Part shown: positions 1 to 10,976 of the stretch, in pieces | Layout of the letters: each line of letters opens with the position of its first letter | Numbering within the stretch: the first letter of the stretch is position 1 | Origin: Rhizomys pruinosus | Lineage: Eukaryota; Chordata; Mammalia; Rodentia; Spalacidae | DNA: 64,000 nucleotides | Reading direction: 5' to 3' | NCBI GenBank assembly: GCA_009823505.1 | Contig: VZQC01009572.1 | Coordinates: 362,975 to 426,974, forward strand | Translations under genes and position numbers: made by a program | Notes under the pieces: generated by a model | The model's database searches: none | Told to the model about the DNA's origin: nothing | The model's input: only the letters and a program-made list of their open reading frames with translations

Positions 1-1717
1 CCATCATAGGGAAAGATGGGAGGCCTGTGATCTCAAGGGAGCCTGGAAAAATCAACACAATGCCTGGATATGTTTTCTAGATAGGCAGAATAAAAAGAAA
101 AAAAAAGTTTAAGGAAGATAATGACCCGAGAAAGCGTCTCAGCACAATAAACAAGAGATTGCCAAGCTACGATTGCAGGCTGGAGGTTAGACAAATTCTG
201 ATATATAACAAACAAGCAATTTAAATGATTCCTGGACAGTCTCTGAGGCATCATTTGAAGTACCACCTAGAATTTATTTTGCAGCGGTTGCCATGCCAAC
301 AGGAGGACTGGATTCCAAAGGGTAAATGGACAGTCCGGCCCCACACTGCCTAGCACCGGATACGTCCTCCCTGCTTGTTTTCCTGATGCTCCAGGGTCCT
401 GCCTTGTCTCCTTTCATACCCCGAATGGTTCCTAATGTTATCTCTAGGTGTGAACCCTCATGTGGACTGAATCTGTCCTTTTCTGAATATTCTTTTGAAT
501 ATTCCTTGGTGAATCTTGAGCCAGACCATCACGTCCTCATTTTGGGATGCAGGGAGTTTTAGTTAACCCTTGAGTCTAGGCCACTGCTTGAATACAGATG
601 TTCCAGTTGAGTTGGAAATGTTTAAAGAAAAAGTACTTTAGACAACATATACAATGGAATCTACAGTGGAGATTTCAGGTCATTGTTAACTTTTTTCAAG
701 CAATATATAAAGCATCAAAGAAAACATCTCACACCAGAGTAGATAATCCAGTATATATCTATTAAGCACATGAGCGCAGGAATAAACAGATGCATGTCAG
801 ATGACTTGAGAGTTCACAACAGTTCTCTTTTTACTCATGCCTAGAGTTTGGTTATTGAGGATCTGGTACATTTTGCAGCAGAACTAGTATATTCTAGATC
901 TACAGTTAGGAACCACTGCAGGTTAACCACAGCCAGGTCTGATTTTAAATTCTCTTCACTCGCATTATTTCCCACTGTCACAATAGCCTCTAAACAGGGT
1001 TCTGTTTATAATGGAAGAAACTGGGGCTAAGGCAGAAAGTACATTACTACCTCCCACAGGAAGCAAAAAAGGTGGGCTTTGGACTCAGGTGTGTGTGTGA
1101 TATCCAGGCCCTATCTCCAGCCTTGGCATGAGGCTAAGTGCCCAGGTGCCAGAGGGGGATGAACCTGGGCTTGAGTTCTAGCCTGTTTTGTGTCATCACC
1201 ATAGCACATGGTAAATCACACAAACTCTGTATTTCAGGCTTCTCAGATGTGGAAAGATCACCTCCCTAACCTGGGGGGGGGCGTCAAGGGACCATGTGTG
1301 TAGAACACTGTCACAGAACAGATAGTAACAGATGAATAAGAAGATAATCATAGCTGGGGACATCGCTAGTATTCACACAAAATATTATCTAATTTTAGAA
1401 ATATAGACCACTCAGAGGCAAGGATCTGTTTTATGTTTATGTGATTTCTAACATGGGGCACATCCACATGGATGTGTAACTGTGTTTACAGTGTACCTCC
1501 TTCTCCATAGGGGGAAAACGAATTAATGCCAGTATATTATATGTGCATGTACTGGTTTAACATATTTTTGTATATTCATCCATTTTTCTATGAATCTATG
1601 TATATATCTATGAGTATATGTATCTATAAAGAATCCATCTACCTATCCATCAATCATCTACATATCCTATTTCAATTTTCCTTATGTTGTTATTTATTTT
1701 TCAATATCTGGTGAAGT
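1..1717. other. Unique non-coding DNA
   Basis: I see no gene, SINE or LINE here. The stretch is AT-rich with short open frames lacking any recognisable domain. A TATC/ATGT-rich low-complexity patch lies near 1,560-1,660. Confidence 0.6.
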
Positions 1718-1731
1718 AAAAGATTAGATGA

Positions 1732-1955
1732 TTTGGGGGGCTGGAGAGATGGCCTAGCAGTTAAGAGCGCCGACTGCTCTTGCAGAAGACCTGGGTTTGA
1801 TCCCCAGCACCCACATGGTGGCCGAGAACCATCTTTAACTCCAGTTCTAGGGGAATCCGATGCCCTCTTCTGACCTCCGTGGCATTGCACGACATGGGTG
1901 CACAGACCTACATGCAGACAGGACATTCATACACATAAAAAAAAAAAGTTAAAAA
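1732..1955 (+). mobile_element. B2/B3-type SINE, single-unit form
   Basis: The tRNA-related head (ggctggagagatggc type, then a GGTTTGATCC box B) leads into the B3-like body and an A-rich tail. A perfect 14-bp target-site duplication, AAAAGATTAGATGA, lies at 1,718-1,731 and 1,956-1,969. This copy has only one of the two 17-bp aactccagttccagg units found in most other copies of the window. It is a non-coding pol III-type retroposon probably mobilised by L1. Confidence 0.93.
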
Positions 1956-2032
1956 AAAAGATTAGATGAGTTTCTATCTTTAGGGGATCTCATGTATTTT
2001 CATCTGAGCTTCTTTTTGTATCACAGATACAT

Positions 2033-2172
2033 TTCTGGGCGCAGTGGGTCACACAGGTGGTTTCTGAGATAGCCTGTCACTCTGTGGCAAGGCTAGCCTC
2101 TAACTCTGGCCGATAGTCTTGCCTTAGCCTCCTGAGATTTGGATTACAGGCATGAGCCACCACATGCAGCTT
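2033..2172 (-). mobile_element. Old, diverged B1-like SINE
   Basis: The reverse-strand B1 pattern is recognisable: a cluster resembling gcctcctgag, then ggattacaggcatgagccaccac. Divergence is high compared with the younger B1 copies in the window. The 7SL-derived A and B boxes are degraded. Confidence 0.65.
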
Positions 2173-2524
2173 TACTTCGAAGACTATAGTATGTGGGTTT
2201 CCTGGCATGCAACACTGCACAGTGAACACAGTAGGTGATCGATAAGTATGGCTTGCAATGTCTTATTTTAACTAGCAAGTTTTACCTTCAATAAATATGA
2301 TATCATAGAGAATCTAACTAAATAAAGAGGACAGAAAAACCAAAACCAAAACCAAAACCAGGAGATCAGCATCCAAGCTCTTATCCCACTACCTAATTTA
2401 CCTCAGTCTTCTCATCTGTAATACTGGTATGATTCTAGGTCCCATAACATATGAGGTAAAGATTCAAATATGAATGAAGTACACTGCACAGTGCTTGGCA
2501 CGCAGTGATATCAAAATGGAGGAA

Positions 2525-2715
2525 GGCAGGGTGGAGAGTTGGCATGGCACTTACAGAGGATCCTAGTTCTGTTTCCCACTCCCGTATGGCAGTTCACAAC
2601 CAGCTGTAACTCCAGTTCCAGGAATCTGCTGTACCTTCTTTCAGTCTCCATGAGCATCAGTCACACATGAGGTACACATACATACATTCAGGCAAAACAC
2701 TCATAAACACAAAAG
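2525..2715 (+). mobile_element. Degenerate B2/B3-type SINE
   Basis: The order of landmarks is that of the B3 type: gagttggcatggca, acagaggatcctagttctg, cagttcacaaccagctgtaactccagttccagg, and an ACATACATACATTCAGGCAAAACACTCATA-like tail region. Many substitutions make this an old copy. No clear TSD was found. Confidence 0.7.
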
Positions 2716-2914
2716 AAATAGGGAAAAGGATACAACTGGGGATGATAGTAAAATAGACAAGAGGGAACGAATGATAGGAATTGCTGAGGCTTGCCTAAAG
2801 GAAGAACACTGCAGTGATTACTAGGGAAAAGACGTGTCCAGTTTTCCATGTTGACAAGGGAATAAGTCGTTTGTCTTTCAAAAAGAAAAATTTAAGACTA
2901 ATAGAATAATAGAT

Positions 2915-3149
2915 TTTTTAATTTATTTATTTCTGTATATGTATGAATGTACTGTCTGCATGCAAGTCTGTGCACCCGTGTCGTGCAATGCCGTGGAGGT
3001 CAGAAGAGGGTCTCGGATTCCCCTGGAACTGGAGTTCTGGAATTGGAGTCTCAGATGGTTCTCGGCCGCCATGTGGGTGCTGGGGATCGAACCCGGGTCC
3101 TCTGTAAGAGAGGTCGGCACTCTTAACCACTAGGCCATCTCTCCAGCCC
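2915..3149 (-). mobile_element. B2/B3-type SINE, young copy
   Basis: This is a full-length antisense copy ending at the ctccagccc head. A perfect 12-bp TSD, AGAATAATAGAT, lies at 2,903-2,914 and 3,150-3,161. The paired 17-bp unit is present but lost about 3 bp at its centre. Antisense frames through this element give 60-80-codon ORFs that are repeat shadows. Confidence 0.93.
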
Positions 3150-3412
3150 AGAATAATAGATATTTTATAATACATTCTTCCATCAAAAGAGTATGGTTAG
3201 TATGTGTTGGTAAATGTGAGAAAACCCACTCTCCAAAAATGCTAATGGTTGTGTGTACTTATGTTATTCATAAGCTTTACTGATACAAAGGTCATATAGC
3301 TTCTAAATTATGAACAACAATAGTCTTTAAATTCCGATTGTCATAGAATGCTTTTGTTGGAATTTGCTGAACTCTCATGTTTGTACAAAACCTGTTTTGA
3401 AATGTAAAATCT

Positions 3413-3628
3413 TGGGGAGCAGGAGAGATAGTTAAGTAGTTTAAGAGCACTGGCTGCTCTTGCAGAGAACCTGGGTTCAGATCCCAGGACCCACATGGTG
3501 GCTGACAACCACCTATAACTCCGGTTCTAGGGAATTCAATCTATCTTTTCAACCTCATGGTCATTGTATATACATGGTACACTCACACACATGTAGGCAA
3601 AGCACTCATAGACATGAAATAAAAATGA
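3413..3628 (+). mobile_element. B2/B3-type SINE, older copy
   Basis: The head, box B region (gggttcagatccc) and B3-like tail with an (ACTCAT) stretch and AAATAAAAATGAATAAA end are recognisable. Near-matching flanks (AAATGTAAAATCT about 3,399 and AAATGCAAAATCT about 3,628) suggest a TSD with one mismatch. Confidence 0.82.
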
Positions 3629-3926
3629 ATAAATGCAAAATCTGTGTTACTAAACTAACATTGGCTGAACCAGCCTTGATCCATAGTCTTGCTCCTTTGC
3701 TTGTGTGAATATTTCTGCCATGGCCCATTCCAAGCTAAGAAAAGAACACTAATGATTGTGGAATTGAGATTTGTTTAGTAGAACACCATTTTATAATAAT
3801 TTATAGTATATTATATTTCAATATAATTACATCACATATATCTCATAAAGTATTCTATAATACTTTATGATGCATAGAGATGATAGATTTAAATTAATTC
3901 AAAATAAATCAATTAGAAAGTAATGG

Positions 3927-4072
3927 ATGGGCCTAGAGAGATGGTTCAGTGGTTAAGAGCACTGGCTGCTCTTGCAGAGAACCTGGGTTTGGTTGCCAGC
4001 ATCCACATGGTGGCTAACAACCATCCATAACTCTAGTTCCGAGGGATCTGATGGCCTTTTCTGAACTTTCAA
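3927..4072 (+). mobile_element. B2/B3-type SINE, 3'-truncated
   Basis: Only the tRNA-like head and first half of the body are present. Similarity stops near 4,072 and unique DNA follows, with no A-rich tail. The 3' loss probably came from later deletion. Confidence 0.8.
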
Positions 4073-5357
4073 AATCCTTGGAAATTCTGAATAGCAACGG
4101 TGACCATGGTTTGCAGAACAACAGAGTGGCATGCACTTGGTGACACTTAAAAATGGTGACTGGGGCAATTTTAGGCTAGGGATGTTTTACTATAATATTA
4201 AAAAAGATGACCAAGACTTTATATAATCTGCTCTGTTTGTGAATGCATTAAATTTATCTTTCATTTCTATTACTGCTACTAGTATTCTCATCGCTATAGA
4301 TTGATGGAAGCATAGTAAACAACCCTGAAACATAGGTTGAAGCTGAAGTCTAATCCCCAGTGAGATGGTATTAGAAGGCTGGGTAATGAGGCCTTGCACG
4401 TTAAACCCTCCTGCATAGGATTCAGTGAAAGGCTTTTGAAAGGCTTCAATGAGATAACTTGGCCTTTCTGCTATTTGAGGACCATAGCCAGAGGATGCTA
4501 TCCATCCATGAATCACAAAATACATACTCCCTCAATGCTGACTTTGGACTTTCCACACTTTAGAACTATGGAGAAAGCAAATCTCTGTTACTTTTAAGCC
4601 ACATGCTGTATGACAGTTTATTACAGGATGAGGAACAAACTAAGACACTTACTGGCTACTGAGACAAGCTAGTCATGATGCTGAACTGTCTACATTAATT
4701 GTCTACCCTTAACCCCACAAAGCAAATGCTAAGGTGACCCTAATGGCAAATGCTATTACTGTCAGCATTTTGCAGATGAGAAGACTGAGAGATGAACACC
4801 TGATAGAGACCACACATTCCAGATTATTGATATGATCTCATATAAACAGCAAATGGAATAACAGAAAAAACCATTTTTCTGTGACATCTCTCTATCAAAG
4901 AGCCAGGATTCTGGCAATGTAAGTGACCCAGTGCTCCTTGAGTACAAAATTTAAACATGCAGCACAGGAAAATGACAGTTTACACAAATATCTTAACACT
5001 AAATCAATGCAGGAATGCAATGATGAATCGTGTATGAAGCTTTAAGTAAGGAGAATATCTGATCCTGAGTTATTTTCTCATTCATTTTGTCTCCTTGACT
5101 TCACCTTAATATTGGTCCTGATCCCTGCAAAATCTTGCTTAATCAAAGCAGCTTACAGCCTTGCCTTTAGTGAGTCTGAAAAAAACATTGCTTCAATGCT
5201 TTTTAAAATTAATATCATTTTAATTCACAAATCATATCTGAATCACATTTTGGGATACAGTATTATATTTTGGTATGTGTATGGAGTACAGAATGATTAA
5301 ATCAAACTAACATTTTCTTAATACTAACTAAAAATATCATTTAGCATACTTACCAAC
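4073..5357. other. Unique non-coding DNA
   Basis: I see no recognisable gene or repeat. The longest frame (111 codons on the minus strand near 4,190-4,525) has no domain features I recognise and no neighbouring exon-like context. Confidence 0.5.
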
Positions 5358-5370
5358 TTGGCATCTTCTT

Positions 5371-5523
5371 TTTTAAATGTATTTATTATTTTTTATGTGT
5401 ATGAGTGTACTGTCTGCATGTAGGTTGATATACCCATGTTGTGCAATGCCGTGGAGGTCAGAAGAGGGCGTCGGATTCCCCTGGAATTGGAGTTAAAGAC
5501 GGTTCTCAGCCGCCATGTGGGTG
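5371..5523 (-). mobile_element. 5'-truncated B2/B3-type SINE with TSD
   Basis: The copy keeps the tail and body but lacks the tRNA-like head, stopping at the ccgccatgtgggtg position. A perfect 13-bp TSD, TTGGCATCTTCTT, lies at 5,358-5,370 and 5,524-5,536. The head was therefore lost at insertion, not by later deletion. It has a single 17-bp unit. Confidence 0.93.
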
Positions 5524-5757
5524 TTGGCATCTTCTTAAACTCTGTGCCTGAAATAAGTATCTTACTTTACCTCAGCCCTGGGTCATAATATTGTCAGCCT
5601 GAAAGAAAGGCATAGATCAATCTTTCTCCATATCTTGTGCTTCCCTCACTACCTACTGCCATTTTTTGGTACTAACATTGACCTTCCTGTTGATTTGGCC
5701 AAAGGGAAATGTGGGTATTTCAATATTTCAGGTTATGGGAAACTTTCTTTTATTATA

Positions 5758-5822
5758 TCATCCATCCATCTATCTATCTATCTATCTATCTATCATCTAT
5801 TTATCTATCTAATTTATTTATT

Positions 5823-5864
<42 letters not shown>
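5758..5864. repeat. Compound microsatellite (ATCT)n-(TA)n-(TG)n
   Basis: Tandem ATCT units from about 5,758 to 5,810 pass into an AT-rich patch, then (TA)n and (TG)n up to 5,864. The TG block merges with the tail end of an antisense SINE immediately downstream. Confidence 0.9.
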
Positions 5865-5865
<1 letters not shown>

Positions 5866-6010
5866 AAGTCCTATATCACATGTGTGGAAGTCAGAGGACA
5901 AGTTACAGAAATCAGTTCTCTCTTTCCACCATGTTGGTGCCTAGGATGGAACTCAGATCTTCAGGCTTGGCACCAAACTCCTTTCCCCTCTGAGTCATAT
6001 CACCGGACCC
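5865..6010 (-). mobile_element. tRNA-related SINE with (CA)n-type tail
   Basis: On the minus strand the order is a ggtccggtgatatgactcag-like head, a tRNA-like middle, then ggaaagagagaac and a gtcctctgacttccacac block running into (CA)n. This is a known rodent tRNA-headed SINE layout. I cannot assign the RepeatMasker family name with certainty (B4/RSINE-like or B3-like). Confidence 0.65.
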
Positions 6011-6083
6011 ATGGGAAATTTTTAAGAGGGAGACTGTTTTGCTATTGTTACTGCAAAAGAACATTTCTACGACTCATATTTCT

Positions 6084-6320
6084 TTTTTTAAATTTATTTC
6101 TGTATGTGTATGAATGTATTGTCTGCATGCAAGTTTGTGCACCCGTGACGTGCAATGCCGCGGAGGTCAGAAGAGGGTGTCAGATTCCCCGGAACTGGAG
6201 TTCTCCTGGAATTGGAGTTTCAGACGGTTCTCGGCTGCCATGTGGGTGCTGGGGACCGAACCCGGGTCCTCTGCAAGAGCGGTCGGCGCTCTTAACTACT
6301 AAGCCATCTCTCCAGCCCCT
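6084..6320 (-). mobile_element. B2/B3-type SINE, duplicated-unit form
   Basis: A full-length antisense copy with a perfect 13-bp TSD, GACTCATATTTCT, at 6,071-6,083 and 6,323-6,335. It carries both 17-bp units (ggaactggagttctcctggaattggag across the centre, with a small deletion in the preceding C run). Confidence 0.93.
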
Positions 6321-6335
6321 AGGACTCATATTTCT

Positions 6336-6693
6336 ATAGCTTAAAGAGTATTGAGATGTCCGTTTATCAATTACGACAATAACAAAGAGGATGGGCCTTT
6401 CTACCCAAAGTTTTCACAAAAATTCTACAGTCTTTGTAAGACATCGATACTCCAACATCATTAGGCCAACAGAGACAAGATTTTATTTATTGTTGAAAAT
6501 ACAATTACTGGCTTGCAGTACTGATTAAACTATAGGAAAAGAGTGAAGGTCCCTGAGCCTTTTCAATTTTGGAAGAGCCTGGAGTGGATTGATGCCAAGG
6601 ACTCCTTTCTGGTTTATTCTTGAGGCAAAGAAGCAACTTTGTAAGAAATTCAAATTTGTATTTTGAGATGCAGGCCCTTTTCTCTCTGTCTCT

Positions 6694-6697
<4 letters not shown>
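6336..6697. other. Unique non-coding DNA
   Basis: No gene or interspersed repeat recognised. Confidence 0.5.
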
Positions 6698-6737
<40 letters not shown>

Positions 6738-6774
6738 CACGCGCGCATGCACACACACACACACACACACACAC
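6698..6774. repeat. (CA)n microsatellite with interruption
   Basis: About 77 bp of CA repeats are interrupted once by an alternating purine-pyrimidine patch (ATGCACGCGCGCATGC). The whole tract alternates purine and pyrimidine and so is a candidate Z-DNA former. Confidence 0.95.
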
Positions 6775-7686
6775 CTAGAGTTCAAAACAATTTATTAAAT
6801 AAAACAAGAAGCATGAACATGTTGTTGCTTTATCAACAGGCCTGGAGTTTTAATTGAAGTATTAAATTAGTTCTGGGCTCTGTACTTGAGTGGACCATTT
6901 TCATGAGCTATGGCCAAGAGGCCTAAGCAGTATATAGTCATGGGGCGTGATCCCTATGAAGAGCGGCTTGGGAACCTCAGTACACCGATCTGACCCAACC
7001 AAGGATCTTTCTGTTTAAAACACAAAGAACAGAAGTATAACATGAAAATGGAAAAAAACAAACAAAAATGATCAGTGAGATCTGATCTCCAGGAGATGAC
7101 AGATAGACACAGGATCTAAGAGGATATACATGGTGATCTTTTGATGAGGAAAGGCTAGAAGCTGGAACTGAGGGCACAACAAAATACTGGAGTTTTATTA
7201 TTTTTAGTATGAGAGAAAAACTAGAAAAATTCATCTGCTAGTCCTGAGATTCATCACATGGACCTACCTCTATTTGTAATTATAGGAGGAGAAATAGCCA
7301 GACAGAATTACCTAAACCCACAGCTCAAATGATCAGGCTATCAGGTCCAAATTAACATACGCTGTGGGAACCCTGAAATAGGTAATCCATAGGAAAATGA
7401 GTGCAAATAAATTGTAAGAGAATCACACATTTAACTGTTGTACATTTTTTTTAATTTTTTCACCTTAGATAGTTCTTTATTGTTATTTTTAAACAAGTTT
7501 TATCGACTATGTTTCCAAATCAAAGAATAACATTAAAACTGTATCACATAGTTGTCATTTAAACTAACCATGATTTCTAATGTTTCCTTAAACATTATAT
7601 TATCAAATATCTGGCTATTGTTCCCTTAAAGATTTACAGAGGTAAGTTCTGAAGTCTCTGGTCACAAAGTCTTCATCAATCAATCA
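6775..7686. other. Unique non-coding DNA
   Basis: No recognisable gene or repeat. AT-rich runs lie near 7,440-7,500. Confidence 0.5.
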
Positions 7687-7700
7687 CTATGTAACATTTT

Positions 7701-7851
7701 GTTGTTGTTGTTCTTTTTCAGACAGGGTCTCCCTGTAGCCCCAGCTGTCCTGGAACTCACTCTGTAGACCAGGCTGGCCTTGAACTCACAAAGATCCACC
7801 TGCCTCTGCCTCCCAAGTGCTAGGATTAAAGGCGTGTGCCACCACGCCCGG
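7701..7851 (-). mobile_element. B1 SINE, full-length
   Basis: The antisense B1 pattern is complete, from the gagacagggtct-type 3' end to gccgggcgtggtgg-type 5' end (ccaccacgcccggc at the right). A near-perfect TSD of the form CTATGTAAC followed by T-rich sequence lies at about 7,687 and 7,852. The A-tail appears as a T/TTG-rich stretch at the left. Confidence 0.93.
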
Positions 7852-7859
7852 CTATGTAA

Positions 7860-8452
7860 CCTTTTTTTTAAACCACTTAAAATCAACCCTTTTAGAATGA
7901 TTCAAGTTTACACTAAAAAAAATTCATTATGGCTACCATGTTGTACATTAGAGTCTCAGGGTTTACCCATTTTTGTGTAACTAAAATTTTGTAGCTTTTA
8001 CCAATAATTTCTCATTTCCTGCTTCTACTGTGTAAAGCCATCCCCATATAGCCTTGCTCTGTTATGCTTTGTTATAAAACACCATATCCTTATTCAGCAC
8101 GTTGTTACTTCATTAGCATCAAATTCAAAGCAAAGAGCTTGTACTTTATGTTTTGAACAAAGCTTATAAAACAGTGTGCTTTCTACTTGAAGCATGTCAC
8201 AGCCTTCTTGCACTCCAGAACTCTAACCAACACTTCAACTCTGTGCTTTGGGAGCATCTAGTTCAGCCTTTGATATTCATGATTCTACTCAGCTTTTTTT
8301 TTTTTTTAAACTCCTTATATATAGCAAATTTACAAAGTCTAAAATCAAACTATAGGTTAATTGCAAAACATATTTAAGGATTTACAGTTTAACCATAACG
8401 TTGTATACAGGTAAAAAAAATATAACTTTACATTCCTAAATTACATAGTGAG
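7860..8452. other. Unique non-coding DNA
   Basis: No recognised repeat or gene. A T run sits near 8,297. Confidence 0.5.
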
Positions 8453-8466
8453 TTGATACATATTTT

Positions 8467-8717
8467 TTTTAATTTTTAAAAAATTTTAAATTTATTTTTG
8501 TATGGGTATGAGTGTACTGTCTGCATGCAGGTCTGTGCATCCGTGTCGTGCAATGCCACGGAGGTCAGAAGAGGGTCTCAGATTCCCCTGGAACTGGAGT
8601 TCTCCTGGAATTGGAGTTACAGACGGTTCTTAGCCACCATGTGGGTGCTGGGGATCAAACCTGAGTCCTCTGCAAGAGCAGTCGGTGCTCTTAACCGCTA
8701 GGCTATCTCTGCAGCCC
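8467..8717 (-). mobile_element. B2/B3-type SINE, duplicated-unit form
   Basis: A full-length antisense copy with both 17-bp units. The flanks ATACATATTTT (about 8,456) and ATACGTATTTT (about 8,719) look like a TSD with one mismatch. Confidence 0.9.
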
Positions 8718-9458
8718 AATACGTATTTTAATATACTTAAAAAAGATTTGTTCTTTCTGATAAATCTTAGAACTGAGGAAAACAGAGACATATACTTCAA
8801 GCTATAACTATAGCAATAACAGTCTGTGTAAAGGATTTCCAAAAAAGAAAAACCTGTCCCTATCCAATCCCAACTCCAATGAAAAGCACGGTGTTTCCTT
8901 CTTAATGAAATGCTCTGTGCCAGAAAACAAAGTGTCATGACAGAGAAATGACTGATGTAACAGATAGGATAATTAGCATCTCAAGAACTATAAATAGTAG
9001 ACATATTGAAACTATGAAGTAAATGAGGTTAAATTTATCAAGATAAGGAGGTCATAAAGGCTCTAGAAAACGAATAGAACATTATTTTTAAAAAGATCAT
9101 GAAGATTTATAAGAGAACTAAATATAATATTGACAACAGAAAATATGATCATAGATTTAAGACTTTAATCTTTAGGTTGAACAATACCTCAGAAACACTG
9201 GAAGAAACAGATTAGCTAACTGGATTTGAAGAAGCCACTCACATGAGCAGAGACAGAGAGAACTAAAGCAGCTATGAAACAACAAGAAGAGAATCCCAAG
9301 TTCGAGTCTGCATTTTATAGATCCTCTGGAAGGAGAATATAGGGAGTGTAATTTTCAGGAGATAAAGTAAAGAATATTCTAGTGTTAAAGACACATATTC
9401 AATGTGTGAATATACAATGAGATCATTTTAACATGGATAAATATTTCCTTGGGCATTA
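8718..9458. other. Unique non-coding DNA
   Basis: No recognisable gene or repeat was found in this AT-rich stretch. Confidence 0.5.
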
Positions 9459-9474
9459 AAAATTATTAGAAGAG

Positions 9475-10500
9475 GTTTTAATTTGCATTTCCTTAATTAT
9501 TAGCAATGATGAACACTTTTTAAAATTATTTATTTATTTATTTGTATGACTGTACTGTCTGCATGTAGGTTTGTGCATTTGTGTCATGCAATGCCTCAGA
9601 GGTCAGAAGAGGGTGTCGGATTCCCCTGGAACTGGAGTTCTCCTGGAATTGGAGTTACAGATGGTTCTCAGCCATCATGTGGGTGCTGGGGATCGAACCT
9701 GGGTCCTCTGCAAGAGCAGTCAGCACTCTTAACCACTAGGCCATCTCTTCAGCCCTGATGAACACTTTTTAAGAAAATTAAAACCACTTTAAGATATCAT
9801 CTCACTACACTCTGATAAGACTGGCTAGGATCAAGAAAACAAATGATACCAAGTGCTGGAGAGGTTGTGGGGAAAGGGGAACACTCATCCATTGCTGGTG
9901 GGAATGTAAACTCGTATAGTCACTTTGGAAAGTAGTGTGGAGAACCCTTGGAAGACTTGGAATGAACTTGCCACCTGACCCAGCCATACCACTCCTGGGC
10001 ATGTATCCACAAGACTCACCCCACCGCAGAGATACGTGCACAGCTATGTTTAATGCAGCTCTGTTCACAATAGCAAAAAGCTAGAACCAACCCAAATGCC
10101 CCAAATGCCCCTCGACTAACGAGTGGATAGAAAAAACATCTACATAATGGAGTTCTATGCATCAGTAAAACAAAAAGACAACATCATGAACTTTGCAGGT
10201 AAATGGATGGAATTAGAAGATATTATGTTAAGTAAAGTAACACAGTCCCAGAAAAACAAACAATGAATGGTATCCCTCATCTGTGGATGGTAGCGCCAAT
10301 ATCCTAGTTGTAAATATTTCTTGTTGGGAGTGATGCATATTGGAAAGAACAGCAACAACAACAACAACAGAAAAGTCTGCATCAAAGAACTGACTGAAAT
10401 GGTGAATCTGGTGGGGTAGGGAGGTTGGGAGGGGGACACAGGTCTAGATTTGATTTGTAACATAATCTTGTACTATATATATATATATAACAATAAAAAG
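9475..10500 (+). mobile_element. L1 3' fragment with inverted 5' end
   Basis: The left part (9,475-9,523, continued at 9,756-9,775) is the reverse complement of the L1 ORF2 stretch around 20,220-20,265. From about 9,776 the sequence runs forward through the ORF2 C-terminus (matching 20,262-20,762) and the 3' UTR to an A-rich end near 10,500. The flanks share TTATTAGAA preceded by an A-rich run (about 9,459-9,472 and 10,496-10,509), a plausible TSD. This is the structure left by twin priming during L1 insertion. The ORF2 frame here is broken. A younger SINE is nested inside it. Confidence 0.9.
9524..9755 (-). mobile_element. B2/B3-type SINE nested in L1
   Basis: A full-length antisense copy with both 17-bp units. 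A perfect 17-bp TSD, TGATGAACACTTTTTAA, lies at 9,507-9,523 and 9,756-9,772 and is itself L1 sequence. The SINE therefore inserted after the L1. Confidence 0.96.
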
Positions 10501-10511
10501 TTATTAGAAAG

Positions 10512-10790
10512 AAAACCTGTCTGGAGAGTTGATTGGGGCCCTAAGATATAAGCCTGTTTGTTTCTACAGCAGTGATCATCTTTCTTTAGAACAACATGAT
10601 CACCCAGGAGGTCAGGACTCTTAAGGGAGAAGAACCAACTGCCGTCATCTGTTTTGGAACTAGCCAGACATCTCAGTCCTGTAAGTCACCTGTATGACAC
10701 TGAAATCTCATTCAATAAGGCATGGTGTTAATGGCCACACCAATGTTTGTTTAAAGTGCTGTTGAAGATAGTATCTTGTAAAATACCAAC
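10512..10790. other. Unique non-coding DNA
   Basis: No recognisable gene or repeat. Confidence 0.5.
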
Positions 10791-10791
10791 T

Positions 10792-10792
<1 letters not shown>

Positions 10793-10830
<38 letters not shown>

Positions 10831-10852
10831 GTCTGTGTCTGTGTCTGTGTGT
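10793..10852. repeat. (TG)n/(TGTGTC)n microsatellite
   Basis: A TG repeat passes into TGTGTC units and then a GAGA run at the tail of an antisense B1 copy. It may have grown from that SINE tail. Confidence 0.9.
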
Positions 10853-10857
10853 GAGAG

Positions 10858-10976
10858 AGAGACAGGGTCTCCTTATAGCTGCAGCTGGCCTGGAGCTCGA
10901 TATGTAGACCAGGCTGGCCTTGAACTCAAGAGATTCTCTGGAGTGCTGGGGTTAAAGGCATGCACTGCCTGGCAAT
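10858..10976 (-). mobile_element. B1 SINE, shortened and diverged
   Basis: The B1 landmarks gacagggtctcc, tagaccaggctggccttgaactca and gctggggttaaaggcatg are present on the minus strand, with an internal deletion between them and a diverged end. Confidence 0.85.

Noticed and set aside
1732..1955. tRNA gene candidates at SINE heads
   Set aside because: Box A and box B are present, but the sequence does not fold as a mature tRNA and continues into a SINE body with tail and TSD.
5758..5864. CRISPR-like regular repeats
   Set aside because: They are short tandem microsatellites without spacers, in rodent DNA.
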